A stretch of 64,000 nt of DNA, from NCBI GenBank assembly GCA_965198755.1, contig OZ240673.1, forward strand, positions 4,030,001 through 4,094,000, written 5' to 3'. The notes under the pieces were generated by a model that worked only from the letters and a program-made list of their open reading frames with translations, was not told where the DNA came from and searched no databases. Made by a program: the position numbers and the translations under genes. Within the stretch, counting starts at the first letter, position 1. Every line of letters starts with the position of its first letter. Positions 33,775 to 42,122 of the stretch are shown one piece after another. The stretch comes from BOG-908 sp963692875 (GTDB lineage Bacteria > Pseudomonadota > Alphaproteobacteria > Acetobacterales > Acetobacteraceae).

Positions 33775-36425
33775 TAAAACCTGAACCCAACGCGCGCCCA
33801 CAGAACGCGCCCCAACACATCGTAAGTCGACGTGTCCGTATTCGTCTCGCCATCCACCAGCGTCGGCGGCCGCGTATCGGCCACATTGTCGATCCCCGCC
33901 ATCAGCGTCACGGACGACAGCCGCCGCGACACCTCCACGTCCTGGTACACGACATCCGGCGCCTTGGTATCGAGCGACCCGGGCGACGCACCCAGCACGC
34001 GCGCCCCGGAGATCAGCCGCCCCGTCCAGCTGAACGACCAGGCGCCGCGGTCCAGAGACGCCGTCGCCCGCGACCGCACCCGCGCGTAGCTGCCCACCGC
34101 CGAGAGGCCGGGGAACGTGCCGGCGTACTGGGTGAAGCCGGCCTCGCCGGCATCGTGCAGCCGGTAGTCCAACAGCCAGTTCGTCTGCCAGTCCAGCTTC
34201 AGCGTGCCCAGCGGTTCGGCGTGCGTGCGCAGCGTGGCGCCGAACTCAACGCCGTCCGTCTTGATGGTGCCGACGTTCTCGTCGAGGCCGACGATGTTGC
34301 TGATTTGGCCGGCGTTGCCGCCGCCGGCGATGCGGGTGACCAGGCTGCATAGCGGGCTGGAGAGGTGCGCGCTCGCGGTGCAGGCATCCGGGATCAAGTT
34401 CGGGTCGGTGTCGGCCAGCGAGTCGATCGCGTCGCGTATGCGGTAGTGGTAGTAGTCGGAGTCCAGCGTCAGGCCCGGCCAGGCCGGCGGGGTAAAGGTG
34501 ACGCCCAGTTCCTCGTTCTCGGATCGCTCGGGGCGCAGATGCGGGTTGCCGCCGCTCTCCACGTCGATCAGCGACGAGGCCTGGGTGAAGCCCGGGCCCA
34601 GGCCCTGCGCGCGGCAGTTGGCGTCCACCACGGGGTTGGCGCGCAGGCCGGAGCGCGCGTCGCACGGGTCGGTCACCGGTTGCTGGCTGGCGGTGATGCC
34701 GCCGAACGCCTCGGAGATGGCGGCCGATCGGCGTGCCAGCCCGGTCAGCGCGCGCAGCGACAGGCCGGCCACCGGCGCGTAGTCCACGACCGCGCGCAGG
34801 CTGGGGAACGTGCCGTAGCGGCTGGTCGCGGTCTCGCGCACCGCCAGCGAGAGGTCCAGCCGATGGATCGCGGCCAGGTCGCGCAGCAGCGGGGCGGCCA
34901 GCGTGGCGTAGGCCTCCGCCGTGCCGTAGCCGCCGGAGGTGGGGGCCGCGTCGTTGCCCGCCTGGTCGCCGCGCGCGGTGACCGCGTCCACCGTGGTGGC
35001 ACCGTGCTCGCTGCGGAGCTCGCCGCCCAGCACCAGCCGGACCGGGCCGCCCGGCGCCGTGAACAACCGCCCGGCCACGCGCGCCTGGCCTACCGTCTCG
35101 GCGTAGTCCGATTGCGAGCGCGCGATGTAACGCAGGTAGGCCAGCGCCTGCGGCGAGAGCGAGCCCGGGCCGAACCAGTCCGCCGCCACGCAGCCCGACG
35201 CGGCCACGCAGTCGCCCACGCCCACGGTCTGCAGCGCGCGCGTTAGGTTCACTTCGTTGCCGGTGACGTAGGTGTTCAGGCTTTGCCCGTGGTCAAACGA
35301 CAGCGACCAGTCCCATGCCTCCCGCTCGCCCTCCAGCCCGGCCAGCACGCGCCACACCGGGCCGCTGGTGGTGGTGGTCTGCGCGCCGGCCTCGCTGGCC
35401 ACGCGCTCCAGCGTCACCGGCGCGCCGAACGGGTTGAACGGGTCCGCGGCAGGAACGACGAAGCCGTCCGGGTTCTTCGCCGTGCCGGTCAGGCCGAGCG
35501 TCTGCGGCGGCTGCTCGTTGGTCGCCCTACGCTGGGTGTAGAGCAGCTCGACATCGGCGGAGACGTCGTCGGTAAGCGGGGTGTCAGCGTCGAAATAGGC
35601 CGTCTCGCGCTGCAGCCCGCCCAGCAGGGTACGGTCGCGCGCGAAGTCGTAGCCGTCGGTGAGCGGGTCGTAGGCGCGGGTAGTGCCGCCACCGAGCGCC
35701 AGCGCGTCGATGCCGTCGGCCACCGCGTGGCCGCCTGGCGCCGCCGGGCTGCCGAACAGGGTGGCGCCCGGGCCGGCCTGCGCGATCGGGTCGGCGGACC
35801 AGGACCGGCTATCCTGCGCCACCGCGCCGCGCTGGAAGTAGTCCAGGCCGAACGCCACGTGGCCGCCGCCAAAGCTGCGCCCGCCGGTCAGGCTGATGTC
35901 CGCGGTGCCGTCGCCGCCGGCGCCGGCGGCCGCGCCGTAGCTGTCCAAATGCAGCCCGTCCACCTGGTCCTTCAGCACCACGTTAACCACGCCGGCCACC
36001 GCGTCGGCGGCGTATTGCGGCTGCGAGCCGTCGCGCAGCACTTCGACGTGGTCGATAAAGCCGAGCGGGATGTCGTTCAGGTCCACCGCCTCGTCAGTCT
36101 GGATGCCGCTGAGCACGAAGCGCTTGCCGTCCACCAGCACCAGGGTGCGGTCGAAGTTGAGGTTGCGCAGGTCGATGAAATACTCGCCGAAGCCGCCGTC
36201 GTTCTGCGCGCTGTTGATGCCCTGCGAGCCGAAGGCGGGCACCTGGTCCAGTAGCGCGCCCAGGCTGGAGACGCCGCTGCGGGCGATGTCGCCGGCGCTG
36301 AGCACGGTGGTGCCGACGGGCTGGGTGGGCGCGGCGGGCGCGGTGACGGTGATCTGCTCGGCGGGTTGTGCCGCGGCAGCCCCGGCAGCAAAGGCCATTA
36401 GCAGGACGGAAGCGTAGGTGTTCAC
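33774..36425 (-). CDS. TonB-dependent outer-membrane receptor
   Basis: 883 residues. Signal peptide (YASVLLMAFAAGAAAAQ), a TonB-box-like EQITVTAP, a plug domain (about 35-160, LDQVPAFGSQGINSAQNDGG ... LNDIPLGFIDHVEVLRDG) and a large barrel with the terminal signature RVLWARVGFRF. The plug is that of the large TonB-dependent receptor group common in Proteobacteria rather than a recognisable siderophore type; ligand unknown. It could be energised by the TonB encoded at 26.8-27.5 kb, but it has its own transcription unit flanked by repeats. Confidence 0.92.
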   Translation of the reverse strand: MNTYASVLLMAFAAGAAAAQPAEQITVTAPAAPTQPVGTTVLSAGDIARSGVSSLGALLDQVPAFGSQGINSAQNDGGFGEYFIDLRNLNFDRTLVLVDGKRFVLSGIQTDEAVDLNDIPLGFIDHVEVLRDGSQPQYAADAVAGVVNVVLKDQVDGLHLDSYGAAAGAGGDGTADISLTGGRSFGGGHVAFGLDYFQRGAVAQDSRSWSADPIAQAGPGATLFGSPAAPGGHAVADGIDALALGGGTTRAYDPLTDGYDFARDRTLLGGLQRETAYFDADTPLTDDVSADVELLYTQRRATNEQPPQTLGLTGTAKNPDGFVVPAADPFNPFGAPVTLERVASEAGAQTTTTSGPVWRVLAGLEGEREAWDWSLSFDHGQSLNTYVTGNEVNLTRALQTVGVGDCVAASGCVAADWFGPGSLSPQALAYLRYIARSQSDYAETVGQARVAGRLFTAPGGPVRLVLGGELRSEHGATTVDAVTARGDQAGNDAAPTSGGYGTAEAYATLAAPLLRDLAAIHRLDLSLAVRETATSRYGTFPSLRAVVDYAPVAGLSLRALTGLARRSAAISEAFGGITASQQPVTDPCDARSGLRANPVVDANCRAQGLGPGFTQASSLIDVESGGNPHLRPERSENEELGVTFTPPAWPGLTLDSDYYHYRIRDAIDSLADTDPNLIPDACTASAHLSSPLCSLVTRIAGGGNAGQISNIVGLDENVGTIKTDGVEFGATLRTHAEPLGTLKLDWQTNWLLDYRLHDAGEAGFTQYAGTFPGLSAVGSYARVRSRATASLDRGAWSFSWTGRLISGARVLGASPGSLDTKAPDVVYQDVEVSRRLSSVTLMAGIDNVADTRPPTLVDGETNTDTSTYDVLGRVLWARVGFRF

Positions 36426-36493
36426 ACGGCGCAGGTGCGCTGGGGGACGTTAACAGGTCAATTCGGGGAAGGATCTTTACGCGGAAACTTCAC

Positions 36494-36632
36494 AAAGCAA
36501 GCAAGCAGTCCTTTTTTGAAAAAAAGGACCAAAAAACTTTTGTCTCCGCTGTCGCGCGCTCGCCGGAGAAAACCGCGACAGCGGAGACAAAAGCTTTTTG
36601 CTTCTTTTTCTCGAAAAAGAAGCGCTTGCTTA
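36494..36632. repeat. Intergenic palindromic repeat
   Basis: Left mini-hairpin GTCC/GGAC, right CTTC/GAAG. Symmetric core TCTCCGCTGTCGCG against CGCGACAGCGGAGA. The right end runs into the stop codon of the desaturase-like gene (GCTTAC). Confidence 0.9.
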
Positions 36633-36633
36633 C

Positions 36634-37575
36634 TTACTGCGCCAGCGCCCGCCGCCCGCCTCTGCGCAGCATCCGCCGGAACCCGGCCGCCTGCTGCTGC
36701 CACCAGCTCCCCGTCGCCATCGCCTCCTCCGCCGAGGGGTCCCCCGTGCGTGCATACTCCCGCGCAAAATCGGCCGAGCCGAACATCATGTCCCAGAACG
36801 GGAAAATCGCGCCGTAATTGCAGCTGCGTTGCCCCGCTGCGCGCACGCCGTGATGGGCGCGGTGGAAGCGCGGCGAGATCAGCAGCCTGTCGCCCAGCCG
36901 GCCGAAGCTGACGCGGGCGTTGGCATGGCTCATGCTTTCCAACAGGCGCAGCAGCAGGATGATCAGCGGGAACTGCATGGGCGGGATGCCGATCAGCAGG
37001 CCCAACACCATGAACCAGACGAAGGCGATGACGTCGTCGAGCACGTGGTTGCGGTCGTCCGACCAGAAGGTCATCTGGCGCTGCGCGTGGTGCACCGAGT
37101 GGATGGCGTACCACCAGCGGAAATTATGGCTGAGGCGGTGGCGCCAGTAGTCGGCGCAGTCCAGCACCAGCACGTAGATGACGAAGGTGAGCCACTGGTG
37201 GCCGAGCAGGATGGGGACGGCGCCCTCCAGCGTTGGCGGGACGTAGCCGCGGTCGGTCAGCCAGCCGGACAGCCAGACCTGCGCCTGGTAGAACGCGACG
37301 AAAGTGACCAGCGGCATCACGCCGATGCGCGAGAGCAGGGTGTAGAAGATGTCTACCGTGACCGCCTTCTGGTCCGGCCAGCGCTCCAGCCGGGCAAATC
37401 GCTCCATCGGCCAGCAGATCGCCAGCATCAGCCCCACCTGGGCGACGCCGTAGAGGGCGAACAGCACCCAGCCGTAGGCGATGTCCTCCCACTGCATCAT
37501 GTCGAACCGGTAGAGCAGCGGGACCACCGTGGTTTCGGAGAGCCAGCCGGCGGCGGAGGCGAAGGGGTCTAGCAT
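36634..37575 (-). CDS. Sterol desaturase / fatty acid hydroxylase family protein
   Basis: 313-residue integral membrane di-iron enzyme. Three histidine boxes: HRLSH, HSVHH and HRAHH, with several membrane helices (GWVLFALYGVAQVGLMLAI, FVIYVLVLDCADYW, FVWFMVLGLLIGI). Likely hydroxylates or desaturates a lipid; a link to hopanoid or sterol-like lipids is possible but unproven. Start MLDPFASAAGWL at 37575. It is flanked by palindromic repeats on both sides. Confidence 0.88.
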   Translation of the reverse strand: MLDPFASAAGWLSETTVVPLLYRFDMMQWEDIAYGWVLFALYGVAQVGLMLAICWPMERFARLERWPDQKAVTVDIFYTLLSRIGVMPLVTFVAFYQAQVWLSGWLTDRGYVPPTLEGAVPILLGHQWLTFVIYVLVLDCADYWRHRLSHNFRWWYAIHSVHHAQRQMTFWSDDRNHVLDDVIAFVWFMVLGLLIGIPPMQFPLIILLLRLLESMSHANARVSFGRLGDRLLISPRFHRAHHGVRAAGQRSCNYGAIFPFWDMMFGSADFAREYARTGDPSAEEAMATGSWWQQQAAGFRRMLRRGGRRALAQ

Positions 37576-37619
37576 GGTGGGCGGCTTGTAGCACCTTGTG
37601 GGGCCGGGGGGGAGGCGAG

Positions 37620-37756
37620 AAAGCAAGGCCTTCTTTTCTGAAGAAAAGAAGCAAAAGACTTTTGGTCCTGCTGTCGCGATGGTTCTGCCAGCGCGCGCCC
37701 GGGGAACAAAAGTTTTTTGGTTCTTTTTTTCAAAAAAGAACTGCTTGCTTGCTTTC
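37620..37756. repeat. Intergenic palindromic repeat between divergent genes
   Basis: Left mini-hairpin CTTC/GAAG, right GTTC/GAAC. Asymmetric core (GTCCTGCTGTCGCG ... CGCCCGGGGAAC). It lies 45 bases upstream of the minus-strand desaturase start, so it is not at a gene end here. Confidence 0.87.
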
Positions 37757-37870
37757 CCTGCGTATCAGCCCCCGCGCGCTGCCCTCAGGCGGCAAGACTA
37801 TTGTGTTCCGGCCGCCGCCCCGGCATCTGGGTCCGATGGAGTGCAACGCGCTGCGGACCCGCCTGCCGAG

Positions 37871-38236
37871 ATGAGCGGCCAACGCATTCTGGTGGTCGAG
37901 GACGACTTCCTGATCCGGATGACGCTGACCGAGTCGCTGGAGGGCGAGGGTTTCGTCGTCATCGAGGCCGACAGCGGCGAGGCCGCGCTGGTGCAGCTGC
38001 GCTCCGACCCTACGATCAGCCTCCTGCTGACCGACATGCAGTTGTCCGGCAGCCTGGATGGCCGCGCCTTGGCCGAGGCGGTGCGGGCGGAGAACCTGAT
38101 CCTGCCGATCATCTACATGACCGGCCGGCCGGACCGGGTGGGCCCGGTGGACCCGCTGCGCGAGCTGGTGATCGGCAAGCCTTATCTGCCGTCGGAGATC
38201 TGCGCGGCCGCTCGCGCCATGCTCGCCAGGAGCTGA
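37871..38236 (+). CDS. Single-domain response regulator
   Basis: 121 residues forming only a CheY-like receiver: acidic pair in ILVVEDDFLIR, phospho-acceptor Asp in LLLTDMQL, Thr in IIYMTGRP and Lys in VIGKPYLP. No output domain, so it acts by protein contact or phosphotransfer. No histidine kinase is adjacent. An upstream open frame runs through the repeat and is not part of the gene; ATG 37871 is the start. Confidence 0.88.
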   Translation: MSGQRILVVEDDFLIRMTLTESLEGEGFVVIEADSGEAALVQLRSDPTISLLLTDMQLSGSLDGRALAEAVRAENLILPIIYMTGRPDRVGPVDPLRELVIGKPYLPSEICAAARAMLARS

Positions 38237-38261
38237 ACTCCCGGCGAGCGCGGCGTGTGCG

Positions 38262-40940
38262 TCAGTGCTGTTCCGGCTTCTTCTCCGGGTGGGGTGCCGG
38301 GTGCGGTGCCGGCCGTGGCGGCTCGGCGCGCGGCGCGGGCCGCGGTGCTTCCGCGTGGGGCGCGGGTGCAGGACGCGGTGCTTCCGCCCGTGGTGCCGGG
38401 CGCGGAGCCTCTGCACGCGGTGCCGGCGCAGGGCGCGGTGCCTCGGCGCGTGGCGCGGCGCGCGGCGGTTCCGGCCGCGGGGCCGGCCTTGGCGCTTCCG
38501 GCCGAGTTGCAGGGCGTGGCGCCTCGGCGTGCGGTGCGGGACGCGCCGCCTCGGGCCGCGGTGTCTCGGGGCGGGGTGCCGGCCGCGCGGCCTCGCCGGG
38601 ACGTGCCGCCTCCTGCCGGGCTGGCTGGGTGCGCTCCGGTACGGCGGGGCGCTCCGTGCCGGGCCGCTCGGCGCGTGGCTCCGCACGCGGCACAGGCGCG
38701 CCCGTCCGGCTCTGCGGCCGTGCGGCCTCGGTGCGCTCGCTGCGGGACGCGGCGCCGTCGGGTGCTCGCTCGGCGGCGCCGCGACCCGGTTCGGTTACAC
38801 CGCGTTGCGGCTTCGCCGGCGCCGCGCGCGTGCCCGGTTCGCCTCGAAGCTGTGCCGGCGTGCCGGTGCCTAGTCGTTCGACGCCTGGCCGTTCGGTAGC
38901 GGGCCGTTCGGCACCGGGCCGCCCGATGCCGGGGCGTTCCACCTCGCCGCCGGGACGAGCGCCTTCCCCGCGCAGCGCCGGCAAGCCAGCCTGGCCGCGC
39001 TCTGCCAGCACGCCGGGCTGCCGGCCGGCTGCCTCGCCACGTGCAGGCACGTTCTCTCCTGGACGTGCAGGCACGTTCTCTCCTGGACGTGCAGGCACGT
39101 TCTCTCCTGGACGTGCAGGCACGTGCTCTCCCGGCCGTACGGGCACGTTCTCTCCCGGCCGTGCAGGCACGTTCTCTCCGGGGCGGGCGCCGGGCCCGCG
39201 CAGGGTGGGCAGGCCGCCGGGACCTCTCTGCTGGTTCGGCGCGCCCGGGGTTTGCCGGCCTGGCTGGCCGGTCTCGCCCGGATGGCCGGGCACCTGTCCC
39301 TGTACCGGCGTGCCGATGTGACGTCCTGCCGGACCTGCCTCGCGCGCCGCCTGCACCGCCTGGGCGGCGGGCACGGCGCGGATGCCGGGCGGTGCCGCCG
39401 CACGCCGCAGCACCGGCGCCGCCGCGCGCCCGGATTCTACCGCGGCCCGCTCGATGCGTGGCCCGGCCGCCACCCGGCCGACCGGCCTGGCCGGCAGCGC
39501 AACGTCGAAGCGGCGGGCGGCGGCCGGTGCGAGGTTCGGCGTCTCCACCGTCGGGCGTACCGGCAGGCGGCCAACGAAGGGCCGCGCCTGGGCAAAGGCC
39601 GCCTCAGGCACTGGACGGGCGAACCGCCCGACCCCTTGGCCGCGCACGAAATCGGCCGCCGGCACCGCGGTGGCGAAGCGCTGGTTGACGTAGACGTTAC
39701 GCACGTTGACGTTGTTGATGTAGGTCGGACCGCGCTCGATGATCGTCTGCGGCACGCCGTAGGGCCGGTTCAGCCGCCCGAAATAATCCGCCCGGCAGTG
39801 ATACCACGGGTAATACGGCTCGCGCGGGCCGAGCGGCACCCAGGCCGGCGCCAGCCCGGCGCTGAAGCCGATCGACACGCCGGCGATGCCCACGAAGCTG
39901 ACCAGCGCGGGCGAGTAGACCGGGTAGGGCGAGCCCTCGGCCACCGCCTCGTTCTCGCCGGCGACCCAGCCCCAGCGGTCGTCCACCTGCACCCAGCGGC
40001 CGTAATGGAACGGCGCGAAGCCCCAGCGGGCGTTGTCCACCCAGGTCCAGCCCCAGGGCTGCACGTAGGACCAATGGCCGTCGCGGTACGGCGCCCAGTC
40101 GCGCGCCACCTCGCGGGGATACCAGACCTGGCCGTATTGCTGCGTCTGGGTGAAGCTTCCGTAGGTCTGCAGGTCGGCAGCACCGGTCATGTACTGCACC
40201 TGGCGCGGCACCGCGGCGGCAAAGTGCGGCCGCGCCGGCCCGCGCAGCTGGGCTGCGAGGAAGCTGTCCTGCTGCAACGCGCCCACCGAGCCCTCCAGCG
40301 TGTCGGTGCCGCCGATGGTGGCGGTTTGCTGCGGGCCGACCTGGAGGTCGAGGTTGTTGGCGGTGACATGGGCGGCGCCGTCCACCACGCTGACCATGGT
40401 GGCGTTGCTGGTGTCGCCGGCGACGATCTCGTAGGTGCCGGGCGCGGTGATCTGCACGGCGCCGCGCGGCGTGTTGAAGGTGACTGTCTGCCCCTGCGGC
40501 AGGCTGTTGAGCTGGAAGAACAGCGCGCCCTGGGGCGTGGTGACCGTGATCTGGCTCTGGTCGAGCGCGCCCACGTCGAGTTCGGTGGAGGCGTCGAGCA
40601 CAAGCCGGTCGTCGGCGACCTCCAGGCTCGCCTGTGCCTGCGGCTCGGTCCAGAACGCCTCGCCGTTGGTCACCGGGTAGTTAGCGGTAGCCGGCGCCCA
40701 GTTGGTCTCGCCGGCGTTGTGGAACGAGACGGAGCCGGTGAACGCGGCCAGGCGGCCGGCCAGCGCCGGCGGGTCGGTGCCCTGGTCGCCGGCGACGTCG
40801 CTGCCGCCCGAATCAGCGCTGGCCACGTCGGCCCCCTGGGGCGGGGCGGGTTGCGCGACGGCCGGGACCACGGCCGTCAGCGACAGGGAGGTAGAGGCCA
40901 GCAGCAGGCCTACGCGTGCCAGCCAGATCGGTGTGTGCAT
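38262..40940 (-). CDS. FecR-like / DUF6600 protein with long Pro-Arg-rich tail
   Basis: 892 residues. Signal peptide (LARVGLLLASTSLSLTAVVPAVAQ), a FecR-type beta domain (about 60-240, ASLEVADDRLVLDASTELDV), a Trp/Tyr/Gly-rich DUF6600-like segment (about 290-360, WSYVQPWGWTWVDNARWGF), then over 450 residues of Pro/Arg/Ala/Glu-rich low complexity. This tail contains six RPGENVPA repeats and many APRPAPRAE-type repeats. Periplasmic or surface role; function unknown. ATG 40940 follows GGAG; an open extension upstream reads through a hairpin array and is rejected. Confidence 0.8.
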   Translation of the reverse strand: MHTPIWLARVGLLLASTSLSLTAVVPAVAQPAPPQGADVASADSGGSDVAGDQGTDPPALAGRLAAFTGSVSFHNAGETNWAPATANYPVTNGEAFWTEPQAQASLEVADDRLVLDASTELDVGALDQSQITVTTPQGALFFQLNSLPQGQTVTFNTPRGAVQITAPGTYEIVAGDTSNATMVSVVDGAAHVTANNLDLQVGPQQTATIGGTDTLEGSVGALQQDSFLAAQLRGPARPHFAAAVPRQVQYMTGAADLQTYGSFTQTQQYGQVWYPREVARDWAPYRDGHWSYVQPWGWTWVDNARWGFAPFHYGRWVQVDDRWGWVAGENEAVAEGSPYPVYSPALVSFVGIAGVSIGFSAGLAPAWVPLGPREPYYPWYHCRADYFGRLNRPYGVPQTIIERGPTYINNVNVRNVYVNQRFATAVPAADFVRGQGVGRFARPVPEAAFAQARPFVGRLPVRPTVETPNLAPAAARRFDVALPARPVGRVAAGPRIERAAVESGRAAAPVLRRAAAPPGIRAVPAAQAVQAAREAGPAGRHIGTPVQGQVPGHPGETGQPGRQTPGAPNQQRGPGGLPTLRGPGARPGENVPARPGENVPVRPGEHVPARPGENVPARPGENVPARPGENVPARGEAAGRQPGVLAERGQAGLPALRGEGARPGGEVERPGIGRPGAERPATERPGVERLGTGTPAQLRGEPGTRAAPAKPQRGVTEPGRGAAERAPDGAASRSERTEAARPQSRTGAPVPRAEPRAERPGTERPAVPERTQPARQEAARPGEAARPAPRPETPRPEAARPAPHAEAPRPATRPEAPRPAPRPEPPRAAPRAEAPRPAPAPRAEAPRPAPRAEAPRPAPAPHAEAPRPAPRAEPPRPAPHPAPHPEKKPEQH
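39041..39184. repeat. Six tandem 24-bp repeats inside the FecR-like gene
   Basis: Unit GTGCAGGCACGTTCTCTCCT plus GGAC, in frame and encoding RPGENVPA. The first three units are almost identical, the next three carry shared base changes (CCGGCCGT), so the array probably grows and shrinks by slippage. Confidence 0.9.
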
Positions 40941-40959
40941 CGGAAACTCCGTGTGAGGC

Positions 40960-41118
40960 AGGCGCGGCTGCGCCGTCCGTAAGCCGGGCGCGGGGTGCGC
41001 CCTTCGTAATCCGGCGCGGATGCGCCATCGTGAACCGGCGCGGCTGCGCCTCCTTGAACCAGGCACAGCTGCACCTGCTTAGACCAAGCGCGGCTGCGCC
41101 TTCCGCAAGCCAGGCGTG
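40960..41118. repeat. Tandem array of about seven short hairpins upstream of the FecR-like gene
   Basis: Imperfect 24-28 base units, each with a GGCGCGGCTGCGCC-like palindrome followed by a spacer such as TCCGTAAGCC. Located in the likely 5' untranslated region of the gene starting at 40940. Confidence 0.7.
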
Positions 41119-41317
41119 ATGTACGCCATGCAGCCTTAACAACAGCACTAAAGTGGCAGGATCGAGACGGCCCTGGTAACGTCGGGTAACGTTACGCGGT
41201 TGCGGGGGTGACATAGTGTGACATGCTCGATTAGCGGCCGGAAAACCCATGACTTGCCACCGGATAGGCATCATCTAGAGGCTTGAACTCGGCCGACTTG
41301 ACCGGCGGAGAGGAGAC
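41119..41317. other. Divergent spacer before the Gly/Tyr-rich lipoprotein gene
   Basis: Contains GTAACGTCGGGTAACGTTAC, a direct/inverted GTAACG arrangement near 41177-41196, possibly an operator, and the ribosome-binding site GGAGAGGAG just before 41318. Nothing else is seen. Confidence 0.35.
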
Positions 41318-41695
41318 ATGACGATGATTGGACGCCTTTTGCGCCGCTCGGCGCTCCCCGCCCTTCTGCTGGTGAGCACGCTGGTCGGCGGATGTTACTA
41401 CCCCGGCTATTATGGCGGCTACCCCGCCTATGGCGGCGGATATTACGGCGGCGGCTACCCGTATGGCTACGGATACGGCTACCCCGGCTACATCGGCACC
41501 GGCGTGTTCGTCGGCGGCTGGGGCGGCGGCTACTACCGCGGCGGCTTCGGCTACGGCGGCTACTACAACCGCGGCTGGGGCTATCGCGGCGGCTTCGGCG
41601 GACGCGGCGGCTGGGGCGGCGGCTTCCACGGTGGCGGCGGCGGTTTCCACGGCGGCGGTGGCGGCGTTGGCAATCCCGGCGGCTTCCATCACTAA
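41318..41695 (+). CDS. Small Gly/Tyr-rich lipoprotein
   Basis: 125 residues. Signal with lipobox LVGGC (residues 22-26), then a mature part made almost only of Gly, Tyr, Arg, Phe and His (YYPGYYGGYPAYGGGYYGGG). A strong GGAGAGGAG precedes the ATG. Probably an envelope-anchored low-complexity protein; function unknown. Confidence 0.8.
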   Translation: MTMIGRLLRRSALPALLLVSTLVGGCYYPGYYGGYPAYGGGYYGGGYPYGYGYGYPGYIGTGVFVGGWGGGYYRGGFGYGGYYNRGWGYRGGFGGRGGWGGGFHGGGGGFHGGGGGVGNPGGFHH

Positions 41696-41782
41696 TACTG
41701 TCGCACGGCCGGGCCCGAAAGGCACCCGGCCGGGTAGTCCGGCAGTGACCTCCCGTGCCGACCCTCGCGCCGTGATGCCGGC

Positions 41783-41950
41783 GTGACGGCGGCCGGCAAA
41801 CCGGGGCGGCCCGGCAGCAACCGCGGCAAGGTTGCTGCCCTGGTGCTGCTGGCCGTCCTGATTGCCGGCAGCCTGTGGCTGGCGCGCACGCTGAGCCAGA
41901 CCAGTGCCACGCAGGATTGCGTCGCCACCGGGCGACGTGACTGCGGCTGA
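41783..41950 (+). CDS. Small single-pass membrane protein
   Basis: 55 residues from GTG 41783: a basic N-terminus, one helix (VAALVLLAVLIAGSLWLA) and a short tail with two cysteines (QDCVATGRRDCG). The QDCVxxGRxxC ending is a pattern I have seen in tiny membrane proteins of Acetobacteraceae. Function unknown; the ribosome-binding site is weak. Confidence 0.55.
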   Translation: MTAAGKPGRPGSNRGKVAALVLLAVLIAGSLWLARTLSQTSATQDCVATGRRDCG

Positions 41951-42122
41951 GCCGGAGACAGCCGGTCTGTAACGTCGCGCGCTGATACCGGAGGCTGGGC
42001 CGCAACCCGGCGGCTGCACGGTCGACCCGGCTGCCACCCGACCTCCAGCCGGCGCCGGCGCGTTGATCTCCGGCTTCATTCGGGGCTGTCCAGGTTTGCC
42101 CGGCTGTGCTGGAACCCATCGG

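Noticed and set aside
39041..39184. Regular 24-bp repeats that might suggest a CRISPR array
   Set aside because: The units are contiguous without spacers and are in frame in a coding sequence.
40941..41066. Upstream in-frame extension of the FecR-like gene
   Set aside because: It reads through the hairpin array, and the ATG at 40940 has both a ribosome-binding site and a signal peptide.
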